The notes below the pieces were generated by a model. That model was not told the DNA's origin and did not search any database. It saw only the letters and a list, made by a program, of their open reading frames with translations. Positions 1 through 8,998 of a stretch of 64,000 bases of DNA are shown here, piece by piece (the stretch's first letter is position 1; each line of letters starts with the position of its first letter). The DNA comes from Streptomyces griseus subsp. griseus (GTDB lineage: Bacteria; Actinomycetota; Actinomycetes; Streptomycetales; Streptomycetaceae): NCBI RefSeq assembly GCF_000720255.1, contig NZ_JOJE01000037.1:6682-70681 (forward strand), in the 5' to 3' direction. Position numbers and translations under genes: made by a program.

Positions 1-575
1 TTGGCGTGGGCGGGGGCGGCCGGGGCGCCTCGGAACGCGGTTTCCGAGCGGATGTCGGACGCGCCCTGCTGGTTCTTGTACTCGCCGCCGAAGTGGTCGC
101 GCACGCGGTCCGCCTGCTCGGAGAGCCAAGGGACGTCGGCCGGGCCCGTGTTCCACCACAGCGCCAGCGCGCCTCCCGGCCGCAGCACGCGCTGGGCCTC
201 CGGCACCGAGCGGGCCGGGTCGGTCCAGTGCCAAGCCTGGGCGTAGGTGAGGAAGTCGACGGAGTCGGTGGCGAGTGGGAGGGCGTTGCCGTCGCCGCGG
301 ACGAGCGGTACCCGCGGGAGCGTGCAGTGCAGTTGGGCCGCCATACCGTCACCGGGCTCCACGGCGATCACGTCGGCGCCGCGGGCGTGCAACAGGGCTG
401 TCGCGATGCCCGTACCGGCGCCGATGTCCCCGACGCGGGCGCCTTCGAGGGGACGGCCGGCCAGGTCCTCGATCGCGTCGAAGAGGGCGGAGGGGTACGA
501 GGGGCGGTTCGCGGCGTACTGCGCTGCGGCGGCGTTGAAGGAGTGGGCTCGGGTGGAGTGGGAGGTGGCCGTCAT
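1..575 (-). CDS. Class I SAM-dependent methyltransferase, 3' end cut by window
   Basis: Partial gene; the C-terminus lies to the left of base 1 and 191 codons are visible. The AdoMet-binding motif I (GDIGAGTG) is near residues 49-56, followed by the acidic AVEPG motif near 71-75 and a QAWHW segment typical of the UbiE/Methyltransf_11 group. The ATG at 575 was chosen because the ATG at 583 meets an out-of-frame stop after three codons. No good ribosome binding site is visible. The substrate cannot be inferred. The upstream region is a degenerate repeat tract rather than an obvious promoter. Confidence 0.85.
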   Translation of the reverse strand, partial: MTATSHSTRAHSFNAAAAQYAANRPSYPSALFDAIEDLAGRPLEGARVGDIGAGTGIATALLHARGADVIAVEPGDGMAAQLHCTLPRVPLVRGDGNALPLATDSVDFLTYAQAWHWTDPARSVPEAQRVLRPGGALALWWNTGPADVPWLSEQADRVRDHFGGEYKNQQGASDIRSETAFRGAPAAPAHA

Positions 576-1097
576 AGGGCCATGGTGGCGCGGGTCGGAG
601 ACAGGGAGGGTGGGATTTCGGTGAGAAGACGGGGAGTTCGGCGGTGGCCTGCGGCCCGCTGGAGCGGGAGGTGGGGCAATGGCATGGGCGCCGGGTAGTG
701 GGTGGCATGGGGCCCCGGCAGTGGTGCGGGGGCCGGGCCGGGTAGGGGCGCGGGCGCGGCGGAGCGGCGGCACGGGGCCGGGACGGTGGGGCGGACGTTG
801 GGTGGCGGCACGGAGGCCGGGACAGTGCCCTGGGGCGGAGGTCGGGGCCCAGGTGCGGGCGCCGGAGCAACGGCGCCGGGGCGGGGAAAGTCGAGCCGGG
901 ACAGTTGGGCGGGCGTCGGGGTGATGGCGCGGGCGGAGACAGCCGCGTCAGGGCCGGGGCGCGGGTGTGGGTGCGGGCCCCGCAGCTAGGGCACGGGGCC
1001 GGGACAGTCGCGCAAGGCCGGGACAAGTCGCGCCAAGGCCGGGACAGTAGCCAGGGCGTCGGCTTCATGCGGCGGCGGGTCCGGGCGGCCGGGAGGC
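576..1097. repeat. Non-coding degenerate repeat tract (GCCGGGACAG motif)
   Basis: About 520 bases without a supported gene. From about 776 to 1050 the motif GCCGGGACAG or a one-mismatch variant recurs at least six times (near 776, 815, 893, 997, 1016 and 1037) with irregular spacing. The open frames crossing it are proline/arginine-rich and show no codon-phase GC bias, so I treat them as spurious. Confidence 0.6.
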
Positions 1098-1613
1098 TTA
1101 TGACCGGCGGCGCTTCTTCGAAGGGTTGCCCGAGCGGCGGGTGGTGCGGCGTTCGTGGTGCTTGCGCGCTGTCTCGTACTCCACCCGATGCAGCTTCTCG
1201 CCGGGGGCCTCGGTGAGGGAGCGGACGAAGTGGGCGAGGAGCGCGCCGACGAAGCCGATGGCGAGCAGGCCGCGCAGGGAGGCCTGGCGGTCGGGGTCGG
1301 GGCGCTTGCTGAAGCCGCCCCAGGTGTGGCCGAAGGCGAGGGCGCTGCAGACGGCGAACATCACTACGACGAGGAGCGTGACGAAGCTGCCGGTGTCGGC
1401 GATGCGCAGGCCGTCGAAGGCGAGGCGCAGGACGACGCAGGAGGCGACGGCCGCGGCGAGGGAGCCGACGGCCACGCCGATCCGGCGGGCGGTGTAGCCG
1501 TTGTCGTGGTTCACCCAGGTGGTGCCGAAGAAGCGCAGGGGCTCGGGGCGGGGACCGGTGGGGTCGGCCGCGGGGACTGCGAGGGTGCCCGGGGTGTCGG
1601 TTTCGTCGCTCAC
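1098..1613 (-). CDS. Small integral membrane protein, unknown function
   Basis: 171 aa. A polar N-terminus with a WVNHDNGYTARR segment near residues 32-43 precedes about three hydrophobic helices (roughly 44-65, 76-96 and 112-132). The tail is very basic and ends in RKHHERRTTRR and KKRRRS, which should stay cytoplasmic. The GTG at 1613 was chosen because coding-like composition begins there and the upstream frame enters a repeat tract. A CATAAT hexamer ends 6 nt before the GTG, consistent with a leaderless transcript. I do not recognise a named family. Confidence 0.75.
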   Translation of the reverse strand: MSDETDTPGTLAVPAADPTGPRPEPLRFFGTTWVNHDNGYTARRIGVAVGSLAAAVASCVVLRLAFDGLRIADTGSFVTLLVVVMFAVCSALAFGHTWGGFSKRPDPDRQASLRGLLAIGFVGALLAHFVRSLTEAPGEKLHRVEYETARKHHERRTTRRSGNPSKKRRRS

Positions 1614-1619
1614 GGCTCG

Positions 1620-1625
1620 ATTATG
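1620..1625 (-). promoter_or_regulatory. Candidate -10 box, leaderless start of membrane protein
   Basis: CATAAT on the minus strand, separated by 6 nt from the GTG at 1613. No clear -35 element is visible. Confidence 0.45.
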
Positions 1626-1660
1626 GCTCCGGTGTGCGAGCCGTTGCGCGGGGCCTCCCG

Positions 1661-2090
1661 GGCCGACCAGGAAGGCCCGTCCGGGGCCGGCCCGGAAGGC
1701 CTGTCCCGGGCCGACCAGGAAGGCCTGTCCCGGACCGGCCCTGGGGACGCCCGCAGGACGCCCAGGAGCCGAACCGAAGTGCCCGGAGCGAACCCGGGTT
1801 CCCGGGAGCCGACTCGAAATGCCCGGGGGCAAACCCCGGACCCCATGGAGTCGACCCCGGATGCCCAAGGTCGCCCCCTGAATACCCGGGGGCCCATCGG
1901 GAGGTCCGAGGCCGACCCTGAATACCCGGGGCAACCCTCGGACCTCATGATGTCGCCCCCGACGCCCAGGGCCGCCCCAAAATGCCCGGACCAGCCCGAG
2001 GCGCCGGGGACCAGCCCAAGGCGCCAGGGACCAGCCCAAGGCGCCAGGGACCAGCCCAAGGCGCCAGGGACCAGCCCAAGGCGCCCCGGA
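1661..2090. repeat. Intergenic tandem repeats: 24-bp x4 and 20-bp x5
   Basis: Two different arrays lie between the membrane protein and the SH3 gene. Units start at 1661, 1685, 1709 and 1733 (24 bp, around GGCCGACCAGGAAGGCC). A second array has exact 20-bp spacing at 1991, 2011, 2031, 2051 and 2071 (core CCAGCCCAAGGCGCCAGGGA). The stretch between them, about 1757-1990, is a more decayed repeat rich in CCCGGG and GCCCGG. I see no gene here. Confidence 0.85.
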
Positions 2091-2161
2091 GACGACACGA
2101 GGTGCCTGCCCAGGGGGCAACCCGGCCCCCCGCCCCGGGCGTCCGCCTCCCCCGAGCCTCG

Positions 2162-2482
2162 TCAGCCGCAGCGTGACGCCACGTAGCCGTCGCTGCCCGT
2201 CTTCACGTACGCGTCGGAGACGAACTCGCCGTTGCCGATGTTGTCCCAGATGTTCGACGTGCCGTACGGGCCGGCGACCGTCGTGCCCGGGGTCTGGCAG
2301 TAGATCGGGACGTAGGCACCCTCGGCGAGGGTGCGGACGATGCCGTAGGCGGTGCCGGGGCCGCTGCGGACGTTGAGGCGGACGCCGGGGGCCACCGGGT
2401 AGGAGCGGACGGCCGTCGTCACTCCCTCGGTCCCGTCCTTCTCCGCGCTCTGGTCTCTTTCTTCCACGTGCTCGACAGACAT
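2162..2482 (-). CDS. SH3-like (SH3b) domain protein
   Basis: 106 aa. A short acidic N-terminus is followed by a bacterial SH3 type-3 domain: VRLNVRSGPGTAYGIVRTL is the hallmark strand-turn of these peptidoglycan- or ligand-binding modules, and the C-terminal half ends with YVASRCG. Two cysteines could form a disulfide, yet no signal peptide is visible, so export is uncertain. The start at 2482 follows GGGGGAGA at good spacing; an upstream in-frame ATG lacks this. It is divergent from the kinase at 2664. Confidence 0.8.
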   Translation of the reverse strand: MSVEHVEERDQSAEKDGTEGVTTAVRSYPVAPGVRLNVRSGPGTAYGIVRTLAEGAYVPIYCQTPGTTVAGPYGTSNIWDNIGNGEFVSDAYVKTGSDGYVASRCG

Positions 2483-2563
2483 GCGATCTCCCCCCGTTGA
2501 ACCCATGATCGTCATGGGATCCCGTTGACTCCCCAGAAAGGCGACATGAAACACATGTACGCA

Positions 2564-2607
2564 ACTCGTACACGGAGGCTAGCAAGCCGCCTCTGTCTCG
2601 TACGAGT
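2564..2607. promoter_or_regulatory. Nested inverted repeat in divergent promoter region
   Basis: ACTCGTAC (2564-2571) is matched by GTACGAGT (2600-2607), with an inner GGAGGC/GCCTC pairing. It lies between the divergent SH3 and kinase genes, just upstream of a possible -10 TAGGCT at 2615-2620. It could be an operator or a hairpin. Confidence 0.4.
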
Positions 2608-2663
2608 CATCGACTAGGCTCCGTGCGTCGCGCGCGCGGACAGAACAGCACGGGGGTGGTCCC

Positions 2664-4799
2664 ATGGCGCCACGGCAGGACACCGGAGCGGGCGCGGAAG
2701 CGGAACTTCCCGAGTACGCCGGGCACTACCGTCTGGACTCGTGTCTGGGCTCCGGTGGCATGGGGATCGTCCATCTGGCCCGGAGCACCTCGGGCCTGAA
2801 GCTCGCGGTGAAGGTCGTACACGCCCAGTTCGCCAAGGACCCCGAGTTCAGAGGGCGGTTCCGGCAGGAGGTGGGCGCCGCGCGGAGGGTCAGCGGGGCC
2901 TTCACGGCACCCGTCGTCGATGCCGACCCGGAGGCCGAGCGGCCCTGGATGGCCACCCTGTTCATCCCGGGCCCGACCCTTTCCGAGCATGTGAAGCGGA
3001 ACGGCCCCATGACGCCCGCCCAGTTGCGCCGGCTGATGGCCGGGCTCGCCGAGGCGCTGCGGGACATCCACCGGGTCGGGGTCGTCCACCGGGATCTGAA
3101 GCCCAGCAACGTGCTGCTCGCCGACGACGGGCCGAAGGTCATCGACTTCGGTATCTCGCGGCCCAAGGACAGCGAACTGCGCACGGAGACCGGGAAGCTG
3201 ATCGGCACTCCGCCCTTCATGGCGCCCGAGCAGTTCCGGCGGCCGCGGGAGGTCGGGCCGGCCGCCGACGTCTTCGCGCTCGGCTCGGTGCTGGTGCACG
3301 CGGCGACGGGACGCGGGCCGTTCGACTCCGACAGCCCGTACGTCGTCGCCTACCAGGTGGTGCACGACGATCCGGACCTCACCGGCATCCCGGAGAGCCT
3401 CGCTCCGCTGGTGCTGCGCTGTCTCGCCAAGGAGCCCGAGGACCGGCCCACACCGGACGAGTTGATGCGCGAGCTGCGGTCGGTGGCGGCGTCGTACGAC
3501 ACCCAGTCGTTCATTCCGGAGCAGAGGTCCGTCCTGGACGAGCGGCCCGGCGAGGCCGTGGTCAAGGTCGAGGTGCCGGGGCCGCCCGAGCCGCCCGAGT
3601 TCGAGGCGCGGCGCAGGGGTTCCGTGGGGTGGCTGCGCCGCAGGGCGGTGCTCGTCGCCGGTGCCGTGGTGCTGGTCGTGGGCGGTGTGCTCGGCTCGGT
3701 GCACTGGTTCGGCAGCGAGGACAGCATGCCGAAACCGGCGGCGCCCCGAGCCGTGGCGGCCGCGTTCCAGGCATGGGAGGCGAAGCCGGCCTCCGCGACC
3801 GCCGGTGTGCGGCAGTGTTCCTACGGCGCCGGGAAGCTGCTGTGCGCGCAGCCCGGGCTGGTCTTCGCGCTCGATCCGGCCGACGGTTCCCTGCTGTGGA
3901 AGCACACCGCCGACACGTCCCGCTGGGGCGGGCCGCCGGTCGTGGCGGGCGGGCTCGTCCAGGCGTCGGCGGACCACGGACGGCGGCTGGAGGCGCTCGA
4001 CCCGGCGTCGGGCGAGCCGCGGTGGCAGCGGAAGGTGCCCGAGTACGGCCTGCTCCAGCCGGCCGGTGGCATGCTCCTGCTGCGCGGCGCCGACGGGACC
4101 GTCACCGGCGTGGACGGTGCCTCGGGCGACACGAAGTGGAAGCGGTCCCTGCCCGGGCAGAGCAGGCCGACGCTGTCCTCCTTCGTCGGCGACCCGCTGG
4201 CGTACGCCACGAGCGACACCGCCGACGGGACGCGCACGCGGGTCACCGCCCTTGACCCGGCCACCGGGAAGGCGCGGTGGCAGACGCTGCTCAAGGGGAC
4301 GCTCCAGCCGATCGGGGCACACGACGGGTCGGTGTTCTTCCTGTCCGTCGACAACGTCTACAGCCGTGCGCAGGCCGTCGTGCGCTACACCCCCGCGACG
4401 AAGGCCTCCCGCCGGGCGAAACTGCCGGTCCCACGCCAGAGCGCGCAGGCGAGTGTGCACGGGAACGTGGCGCACATCCTGGGGAACGGCGGCTCGCTGG
4501 AGGCCGTCGACGTCGACTCGGGCAAGCGGCTGTGGATCCTGGAGACGTCAGTGAGCCGCGGTTCCGCCCCGGTCGCCGACAACGCCCATGTGTACGTCAC
4601 GGCGGCCGACGGGCGGCTGCTCGCCGTGGACGCCCGCACCGGCCGGCTCGTCGGGCAGACACCACCCCGCCTGGGCACCGGCGCCGGCGGGATCGCGGCC
4701 ACACTGCCCGTGCCGGTGCTCAACGGCGGCCGCGTCTTCGCGAGCGCCCCCGACGGCACGGTGTTCGGCGTGGACGCGCGCGACCCGGCGGGGTGGTGA
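2664..4799 (+). CDS. Membrane Ser/Thr protein kinase with PQQ-like beta-propeller sensor
   Basis: 711 aa. The kinase domain spans about residues 22-280, with the glycine loop GSGGMG (29-34), catalytic Lys50, HRDLKPSN (142-149, Asp144), DFG (161-163) and APE (187-189), so it looks active. A single transmembrane helix lies at about 327-348. The outside part, about 360-711, is built of repeated LDPATG/VDARTG motifs ending in W or G, i.e. PQQ-like beta-propeller blades, probably the sensory domain. The start follows GGGGGTGG. In S. coelicolor the gene in this place (SCO3344, from memory) has the same architecture. The ligand is unknown. Confidence 0.93.
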   Translation: MAPRQDTGAGAEAELPEYAGHYRLDSCLGSGGMGIVHLARSTSGLKLAVKVVHAQFAKDPEFRGRFRQEVGAARRVSGAFTAPVVDADPEAERPWMATLFIPGPTLSEHVKRNGPMTPAQLRRLMAGLAEALRDIHRVGVVHRDLKPSNVLLADDGPKVIDFGISRPKDSELRTETGKLIGTPPFMAPEQFRRPREVGPAADVFALGSVLVHAATGRGPFDSDSPYVVAYQVVHDDPDLTGIPESLAPLVLRCLAKEPEDRPTPDELMRELRSVAASYDTQSFIPEQRSVLDERPGEAVVKVEVPGPPEPPEFEARRRGSVGWLRRRAVLVAGAVVLVVGGVLGSVHWFGSEDSMPKPAAPRAVAAAFQAWEAKPASATAGVRQCSYGAGKLLCAQPGLVFALDPADGSLLWKHTADTSRWGGPPVVAGGLVQASADHGRRLEALDPASGEPRWQRKVPEYGLLQPAGGMLLLRGADGTVTGVDGASGDTKWKRSLPGQSRPTLSSFVGDPLAYATSDTADGTRTRVTALDPATGKARWQTLLKGTLQPIGAHDGSVFFLSVDNVYSRAQAVVRYTPATKASRRAKLPVPRQSAQASVHGNVAHILGNGGSLEAVDVDSGKRLWILETSVSRGSAPVADNAHVYVTAADGRLLAVDARTGRLVGQTPPRLGTGAGGIAATLPVPVLNGGRVFASAPDGTVFGVDARDPAGW

Positions 4800-4867
4800 C
4801 AGGCCACGAGCGAGGCGCGCGAGCGAGGCCCACGAGCGGTGGCCCCGGGCACGGTGCCACGCGCGCG

Positions 4868-4900
4868 TGAGGGCCGCCCCCCCAGCAGGGGCGGCCCTCA
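4868..4900. terminator. Bidirectional terminator between kinase and ilvD
   Basis: Perfect 13-bp stem TGAGGGCCGCCCC / GGGGCGGCCCTCA with a 7-nt loop, midway between two convergent genes. No U-tract, as is usual in Streptomyces. Confidence 0.85.
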
Positions 4901-4927
4901 GTGGCACATACGGTGGCCCAGCGGGGC

Positions 4928-6781
4928 TCAGCCGAGCTTGCTGACGTCGCGCACCGCGCCCTTGTCCGCGCTGGTGGCCATCGCGGCGTAGGCGCGCAGG
5001 GCCGCGGAGACCTTGCGGTCGCGGTTCTTCGGGGCGTAGACGCCGCCCAGCGCCTCCTCGCGGCGGGCCAGTTCGGCATCGTCGACGAGCAGCTCGATCG
5101 TGCGGCCCGGGATGTCGATGCGGATGCGGTCGCCGTCCTCGACGAGGGCGATGGTGCCGCCGCCGGCCGCCTCGGGGGAGGCGTGGCCGATGGAGAGGCC
5201 GGAGGTGCCGCCGGAGAAGCGGCCGTCCGTGACCAGCGCGCACGCCTTGCCCAGGCCGCGCCCCTTCAGGTACGAGGTCGGGTAGAGCATCTCCTGCATG
5301 CCGGGGCCGCCCTTGGGGCCCTCGTAGCGGATGACGACGACGTCGCCCTCCTTGATCTCCTGGGTGAGGATCTTCTGGACGGCTTCTTCCTGCGACTCAC
5401 AGACGACCGCCGGGCCCTCGAAGGTCCAGATCGACTCGTCGACGCCGGCCGTCTTGACCACGCAGCCGTCGACGGCGAGGTTGCCCTTGAGGACGGCGAG
5501 GCCGCCGTCCTTGGAGTACGCGTGCTCGACGGAGCGGATGCAGCCGCCCTCGGCGTCCTCGTCGAGGGCCTCCCAGCGCTCGGACTGGGAGAAGGCCTCG
5601 GCGGAGCGGACGCAGCCCGGGGCCGCGTGCCACAGTTCGACCGCCTCGGGGGACGGGGAGCCGCCGCGCACGTCCCACGTCTTCAGCCAGTCGGCCAGGG
5701 ACGGGCTGTGGACGGAGTGCACGTCCTCGTTGAGCAGGCCCCCGCGGTGCAGCTCGCCGAGGAGGGCGGGGATGCCGCCGGCGCGGTGCACGTCCTCCAT
5801 GTAGTACGTGCGGTTCTTCGCGACGTTCGGCGCGACCTTGGCCAGGCAGGGAACCCGGCGGGAGACCGTGTCGATCTCGTTGAGTCCGAAGGGGACGCCC
5901 GCCTCCTGGGCGGCGGCCAGCAGGTGCAGGATCGTGTTGGTCGAGCCGCCCATGGCGATGTCCAGGGCCATGGCGTTCTCGAAGGCGGCGAAGGTGGCGA
6001 CGGAGCGCGGCAGGACCGTCTCGTCGTCCTCCTCGTAGTAGCGGCGGGTGATGTCCATGACCGTGTTGGCCGCGTCGACGTAGAGCTGCTTGCGCGCGGT
6101 GTGGGTGGCCAGGACCGAGCCGTTGCCGGGGAGGGAGAGGCCGATGGCCTCGGTGAGGCAGTTCATCGAGTTGGCGGTGAACATGCCGGAACACGAGCCG
6201 CAGGTCGGACAGGCGTTCTCCTCGATACGGAGGATGTCCTCGTCCGAGATCTTGTCGTTCACGGCGTCGGAGATCGCGTCGACCAGGTCGAGCGTGCGGA
6301 CCGTGCCGTCGACCAGCGTGGCCCGGCCGGACTCCATCGGGCCGCCGGAGACGAAGACCGTGGGGATGTTCAGGCGCAGGGCCGCGTTGAGCATGCCCGG
6401 GGTGATCTTGTCGCAGTTGGAGATGCAGATCAGGGCGTCGGCGCAGTGGGCCTCGACCATGTACTCGACGCTGTCCGCGATCAGGTCGCGGGAGGGCAGG
6501 GAGTAGAGCATGCCGCCGTGGCCCATCGCGATGCCGTCGTCGACGGCGATCGTGTTGAACTCACGCGGGATGCCGCCGGCCTCGACGATCGCCTCGCTGA
6601 CGATCCGGCCGACCGGCTGGAGGTGGGTGTGGCCCGGGACGAACTCGGTGAAGCTGTTGGCGACCGCGATGATCGGCTTTCGGCCGATGTCCGCACCGGG
6701 TACACCGGAGGCGCGCATAAGGGCGCGGGCGCCCGCCATGTTGCGGCCGTGGGTGACTGTGCGGGACCTCAGCTCGGGCAT
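4928..6781 (-). CDS. ilvD: Dihydroxy-acid dehydratase
   Basis: 617 aa, the full length of the long IlvD class. It converts 2,3-dihydroxy-3-methylbutanoate and -pentanoate to the keto acids in valine, isoleucine and pantothenate synthesis. The cluster-binding cysteines are visible as [10 protein letters not shown] (Cys123) and [11 protein letters not shown] (Cys191, Cys194, Cys197), and the active-site [10 protein letters not shown] segment is near the C-terminus. The start ATG at 6781 has GAAGGAG upstream. It lies alone between the kinase (convergent) and a TetR gene upstream on the same strand. Confidence 0.97.
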   Translation of the reverse strand: MPELRSRTVTHGRNMAGARALMRASGVPGADIGRKPIIAVANSFTEFVPGHTHLQPVGRIVSEAIVEAGGIPREFNTIAVDDGIAMGHGGMLYSLPSRDLIADSVEYMVEAHCADALICISNCDKITPGMLNAALRLNIPTVFVSGGPMESGRATLVDGTVRTLDLVDAISDAVNDKISDEDILRIEENACPTCGSCSGMFTANSMNCLTEAIGLSLPGNGSVLATHTARKQLYVDAANTVMDITRRYYEEDDETVLPRSVATFAAFENAMALDIAMGGSTNTILHLLAAAQEAGVPFGLNEIDTVSRRVPCLAKVAPNVAKNRTYYMEDVHRAGGIPALLGELHRGGLLNEDVHSVHSPSLADWLKTWDVRGGSPSPEAVELWHAAPGCVRSAEAFSQSERWEALDEDAEGGCIRSVEHAYSKDGGLAVLKGNLAVDGCVVKTAGVDESIWTFEGPAVVCESQEEAVQKILTQEIKEGDVVVIRYEGPKGGPGMQEMLYPTSYLKGRGLGKACALVTDGRFSGGTSGLSIGHASPEAAGGGTIALVEDGDRIRIDIPGRTIELLVDDAELARREEALGGVYAPKNRDRKVSAALRAYAAMATSADKGAVRDVSKLG

Positions 6782-6905
6782 CGTCGCTCGCTCCTTCAGA
6801 GACTGCGATCAGAGAGACTTCTGACTGCTAACGAGCGTACGCCGGTCATCCAGGGGTCGGGACGGGCTGTCCGGAATGCGGGACGCATGTCTCGGGAAAC
6901 CGGGG

Positions 6906-6921
6906 CTCACGGCGCCGTGAG
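6906..6921 (-). terminator. Possible terminator palindrome overlapping the TetR stop codon
   Basis: CTCACGGC/GCCGTGAG is a perfect 16-base palindrome that includes the TetR stop, flanked by GGGG and CCCC runs that could extend the stem. It has no loop, so folding needs melting of the inner pairs. Confidence 0.3.
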
Positions 6922-7512
6922 GTGCCCCTGGACCACGGGCGCCACCCGGGCGACGATCTGCTCGAGGTCCGCCGACGCCAGCGGCTCCACCTTGATCACG
7001 TAGCGCAGCATCGCGCACCCCACGAGCTGCGCGGCCGCGAGCTCGGCGCGCAGTTCCGCGTCCGGCAGGTCGAGCTGGGCGGCGACACGGCGCAGCAGCT
7101 GGGTGGCGACCAGGCGGCGGAAGACGGCGGCGGCGGTGTCGTTGTTGACCGCGGACCTGAGGATCGCCAGCAGGGGCTTACGGCTGGTGGGGTTCTCCCA
7201 GATGCCGAGGACGAAGCGGGTGAACCGCTCTCCTACCCCGTCCAGCGGGCCGTCGGCGATCGCCTCGGGCGCGTTCAGGGCGGGCGCGAAGGCGACCTCG
7301 ACGGCCGCCTCGAAGACCTGCTCCTTGGTGCCGAAGTAGTGGTGGACCAGCGCGGAGTCCACGCCGGCCGCCTTGGCGATGCCGCGCACGGACGTCTTGT
7401 CGTAGCCCCGCTCGGAGAACTCCTCGCGTGCCGAGGCGAGGATGCGGTCGCGGGTGTCGGCGGCCTCCGTACGCGGGGGGCGGCCGCGGCGCCGGGCGGT
7501 GGCCCCGGTCAT
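6907..7512 (-). CDS. TetR-family transcriptional regulator
   Basis: 201 aa. The N-terminal helix-turn-helix (about residues 22-68, including [20 protein letters not shown] and [11 protein letters not shown]) is a standard TetR_N domain; an RRRGRPPR basic patch precedes it. The C-terminal ligand domain resembles the TetR_C_17-like group with an [11 protein letters not shown] segment. Its ATG overlaps the stop of the sugar isomerase gene (ATGA, 7509-7512), so the two are translationally coupled and probably function together. The ligand is unknown. Confidence 0.9.
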   Translation of the reverse strand: MTGATARRRGRPPRTEAADTRDRILASAREEFSERGYDKTSVRGIAKAAGVDSALVHHYFGTKEQVFEAAVEVAFAPALNAPEAIADGPLDGVGERFTRFVLGIWENPTSRKPLLAILRSAVNNDTAAAVFRRLVATQLLRRVAAQLDLPDAELRAELAAAQLVGCAMLRYVIKVEPLASADLEQIVARVAPVVQGHLTAP

Positions 7513-8339
7513 CGCCGGGGCACCTTCGCTCCGGCGGCCAGGTGCCGGCGGGCGAAGGCCAGGGCCTCGGCGAGGTCGGCCTCGCGCTCCGCGCCCGACA
7601 TGGCGCGCCGGGTGTTGACCTCGATGACGACGTGACCGTCGAAACCCGTCACGGCGAGACGTTCCAGCAGTTCGGCGCAGGGCTGGTTGCCGCGGCCGGG
7701 CACGAGGTGCTCGTCCTTGGCCGACCCCTTGCCGTCCGCGAGGTGGACGTGGCCGAGGCGGTCCCCCATGCGGTCGACCATCTGGAGTGCGTCGCTGCGG
7801 GCCGTGGAGGAATGGCTGAGGTCGATCGTGAAGTGCCGGTAGTCGTCCTTCGTCACGTCCCAGTCGGGGGCGTAGGCGAGCATCTCGCGGTCGCGGTAGC
7901 GCCAGGGGTACATGTTCTCGACGGCGAACCGTACGTCCGTCTCGTTGGCCATCCGCCAGATTCCGGCGACGAAGTCGCGCGCGTACTGCCGCTGCCAGCG
8001 GAACGGCGGGTGCACGACGACCGTGGACGCGCCGAGCTTCTCGGCCGCCGAGCGGGCGCGCTGGAGCTTGACCCAGGGGTCGGTGGACCAGACGCGCTGG
8101 GTGATGAGCAGGCAGGGGGCGTGCACGGCCAGGATCGGGACCTGGTGGTAGTCGCTGAGTCTGCGCAGCGCGTCGATGTCCTGGCTGACGGGGTCGTTCC
8201 ACACCATGATCTCGACGCCGTCGTAGCCCAGGCGCGCGGCGATCTCGAAGGCCGTCGCCGTCGACTCCGGATAGACGGAAGCCGTCGAGAGGGCGACCTT
8301 CGCATCCGGGATCCGGACCACGTCCCTTGGTTCTGCCAC
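7509..8339 (-). CDS. Sugar phosphate isomerase/epimerase (xylose isomerase-like TIM barrel)
   Basis: 276 aa from the GTG at 8339. The AP_endonuc_2/xylose isomerase-like barrel is seen in the strand motifs [45 protein letters not shown] and HVVIEVNT, whose His, Glu and Asp residues are the usual metal ligands. The substrate is not evident. A TACGCT hexamer ends 7 nt upstream of the GTG and there is no Shine-Dalgarno, so a leaderless start is likely; a longer frame exists but loses coding bias. It forms an operon with the downstream TetR gene. Confidence 0.82.
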   Translation of the reverse strand: MAEPRDVVRIPDAKVALSTASVYPESTATAFEIAARLGYDGVEIMVWNDPVSQDIDALRRLSDYHQVPILAVHAPCLLITQRVWSTDPWVKLQRARSAAEKLGASTVVVHPPFRWQRQYARDFVAGIWRMANETDVRFAVENMYPWRYRDREMLAYAPDWDVTKDDYRHFTIDLSHSSTARSDALQMVDRMGDRLGHVHLADGKGSAKDEHLVPGRGNQPCAELLERLAVTGFDGHVVIEVNTRRAMSGAEREADLAEALAFARRHLAAGAKVPRR

Positions 8340-8694
8340 GAGGGACAGCGTACGGGGTGGGGCCGGGGTGGGGCCGGGCTTCCGTGCGCCGTTGTGGCCC
8401 GTCGCACACGCCTTCCGGCCACCGGGGCTCTTCACCGGACGCACGGATGACGGCGGACGCAAGGACGTGTGGGGCCGCGCTCGGCATGTACCCCGCAGGA
8501 CGGACGATCACCGTGAACGCGCCGGGCGCCTCCACGGACACGTACTGCGGTCGCCGAAGGTGAACGGTGGGACGAGCGACCGCGCGTGGCTGCCGGAGTC
8601 CTTCGTCGCCCACGGCGGCGGCGCCGGCTGCTCGGCGAAGGCGCCGGCCGACCTGAAGGCCGCCCCCCGGTGCGACGGTGACCGGCGGGGACTT
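8340..8694. other. Intergenic stretch with a decayed coding-like remnant on the plus strand
   Basis: No intact gene. From about 8447 to 8690 the plus strand shows strong GC bias at third positions that jumps between frames, as expected of a frameshifted former gene. Readable pieces include [19 protein letters not shown] (around 8495-8550) and, in another frame, DRAWLPESFVAHGGGAGC (around 8578-8632). I do not recognise the family. Confidence 0.35.
8347..8352 (-). promoter_or_regulatory. Candidate -10 box, leaderless sugar isomerase
   Basis: TACGCT on the minus strand, 7 nt before the GTG at 8339. Confidence 0.5.
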
Positions 8695-8938
8695 CGGCTT
8701 CACCTGGCCGACGGTGCGTTCCGGCGGTCCCGGACAACATGGCCGTCGGCCGGTTCGGCTTCACCTGGCCGACGGTGCGTTCCGGCGGTCCCGGACAACA
8801 TGGCCGTCGGCCGGTTCGGCTTCACCTGGCCCACGGTGCATTCCGGCGGTCCCGGACAACATGGCCGTCGGCCGGTTCGGCTTCACCTGGCCCACGGTGC
8901 GTTCCGGCGGTCCCGGACAACATGGCCGTCGGCCGGGA
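8695..8938. repeat. 61-bp tandem repeat, four copies
   Basis: Units start at 8695, 8756, 8817 and 8878, each beginning CGGCTTCACCTGGCC and ending in GGCCGTCGGCCGGTT. Copies differ by only a few bases (ACGGTGCG/ACGGTGCA, GCCGACG/GCCCACG). Because 61 is not a multiple of three, no frame stays open as a true repeat protein. Confidence 0.95.
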
Positions 8939-8949
8939 TGACCGGTCCT

Positions 8950-8979
8950 GGTGGCCCCCACGGCCCCGCGGGGGCCACC
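8950..8979 (-). terminator. Terminator downstream of the Ppx/GppA gene
   Basis: Perfect 10-bp stem GGTGGCCCCC/GGGGGCCACC with a 10-nt loop, 20 bases past the stop codon. Confidence 0.8.
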
Positions 8980-8998
8980 GGATCGCGCAGGTCACGAG

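Noticed and set aside
4901..7003. Open frame of 700 codons opposite ilvD
   Set aside because: Shadow of ilvD with no domain, no ribosome binding site and poor third-position bias in its own frame.
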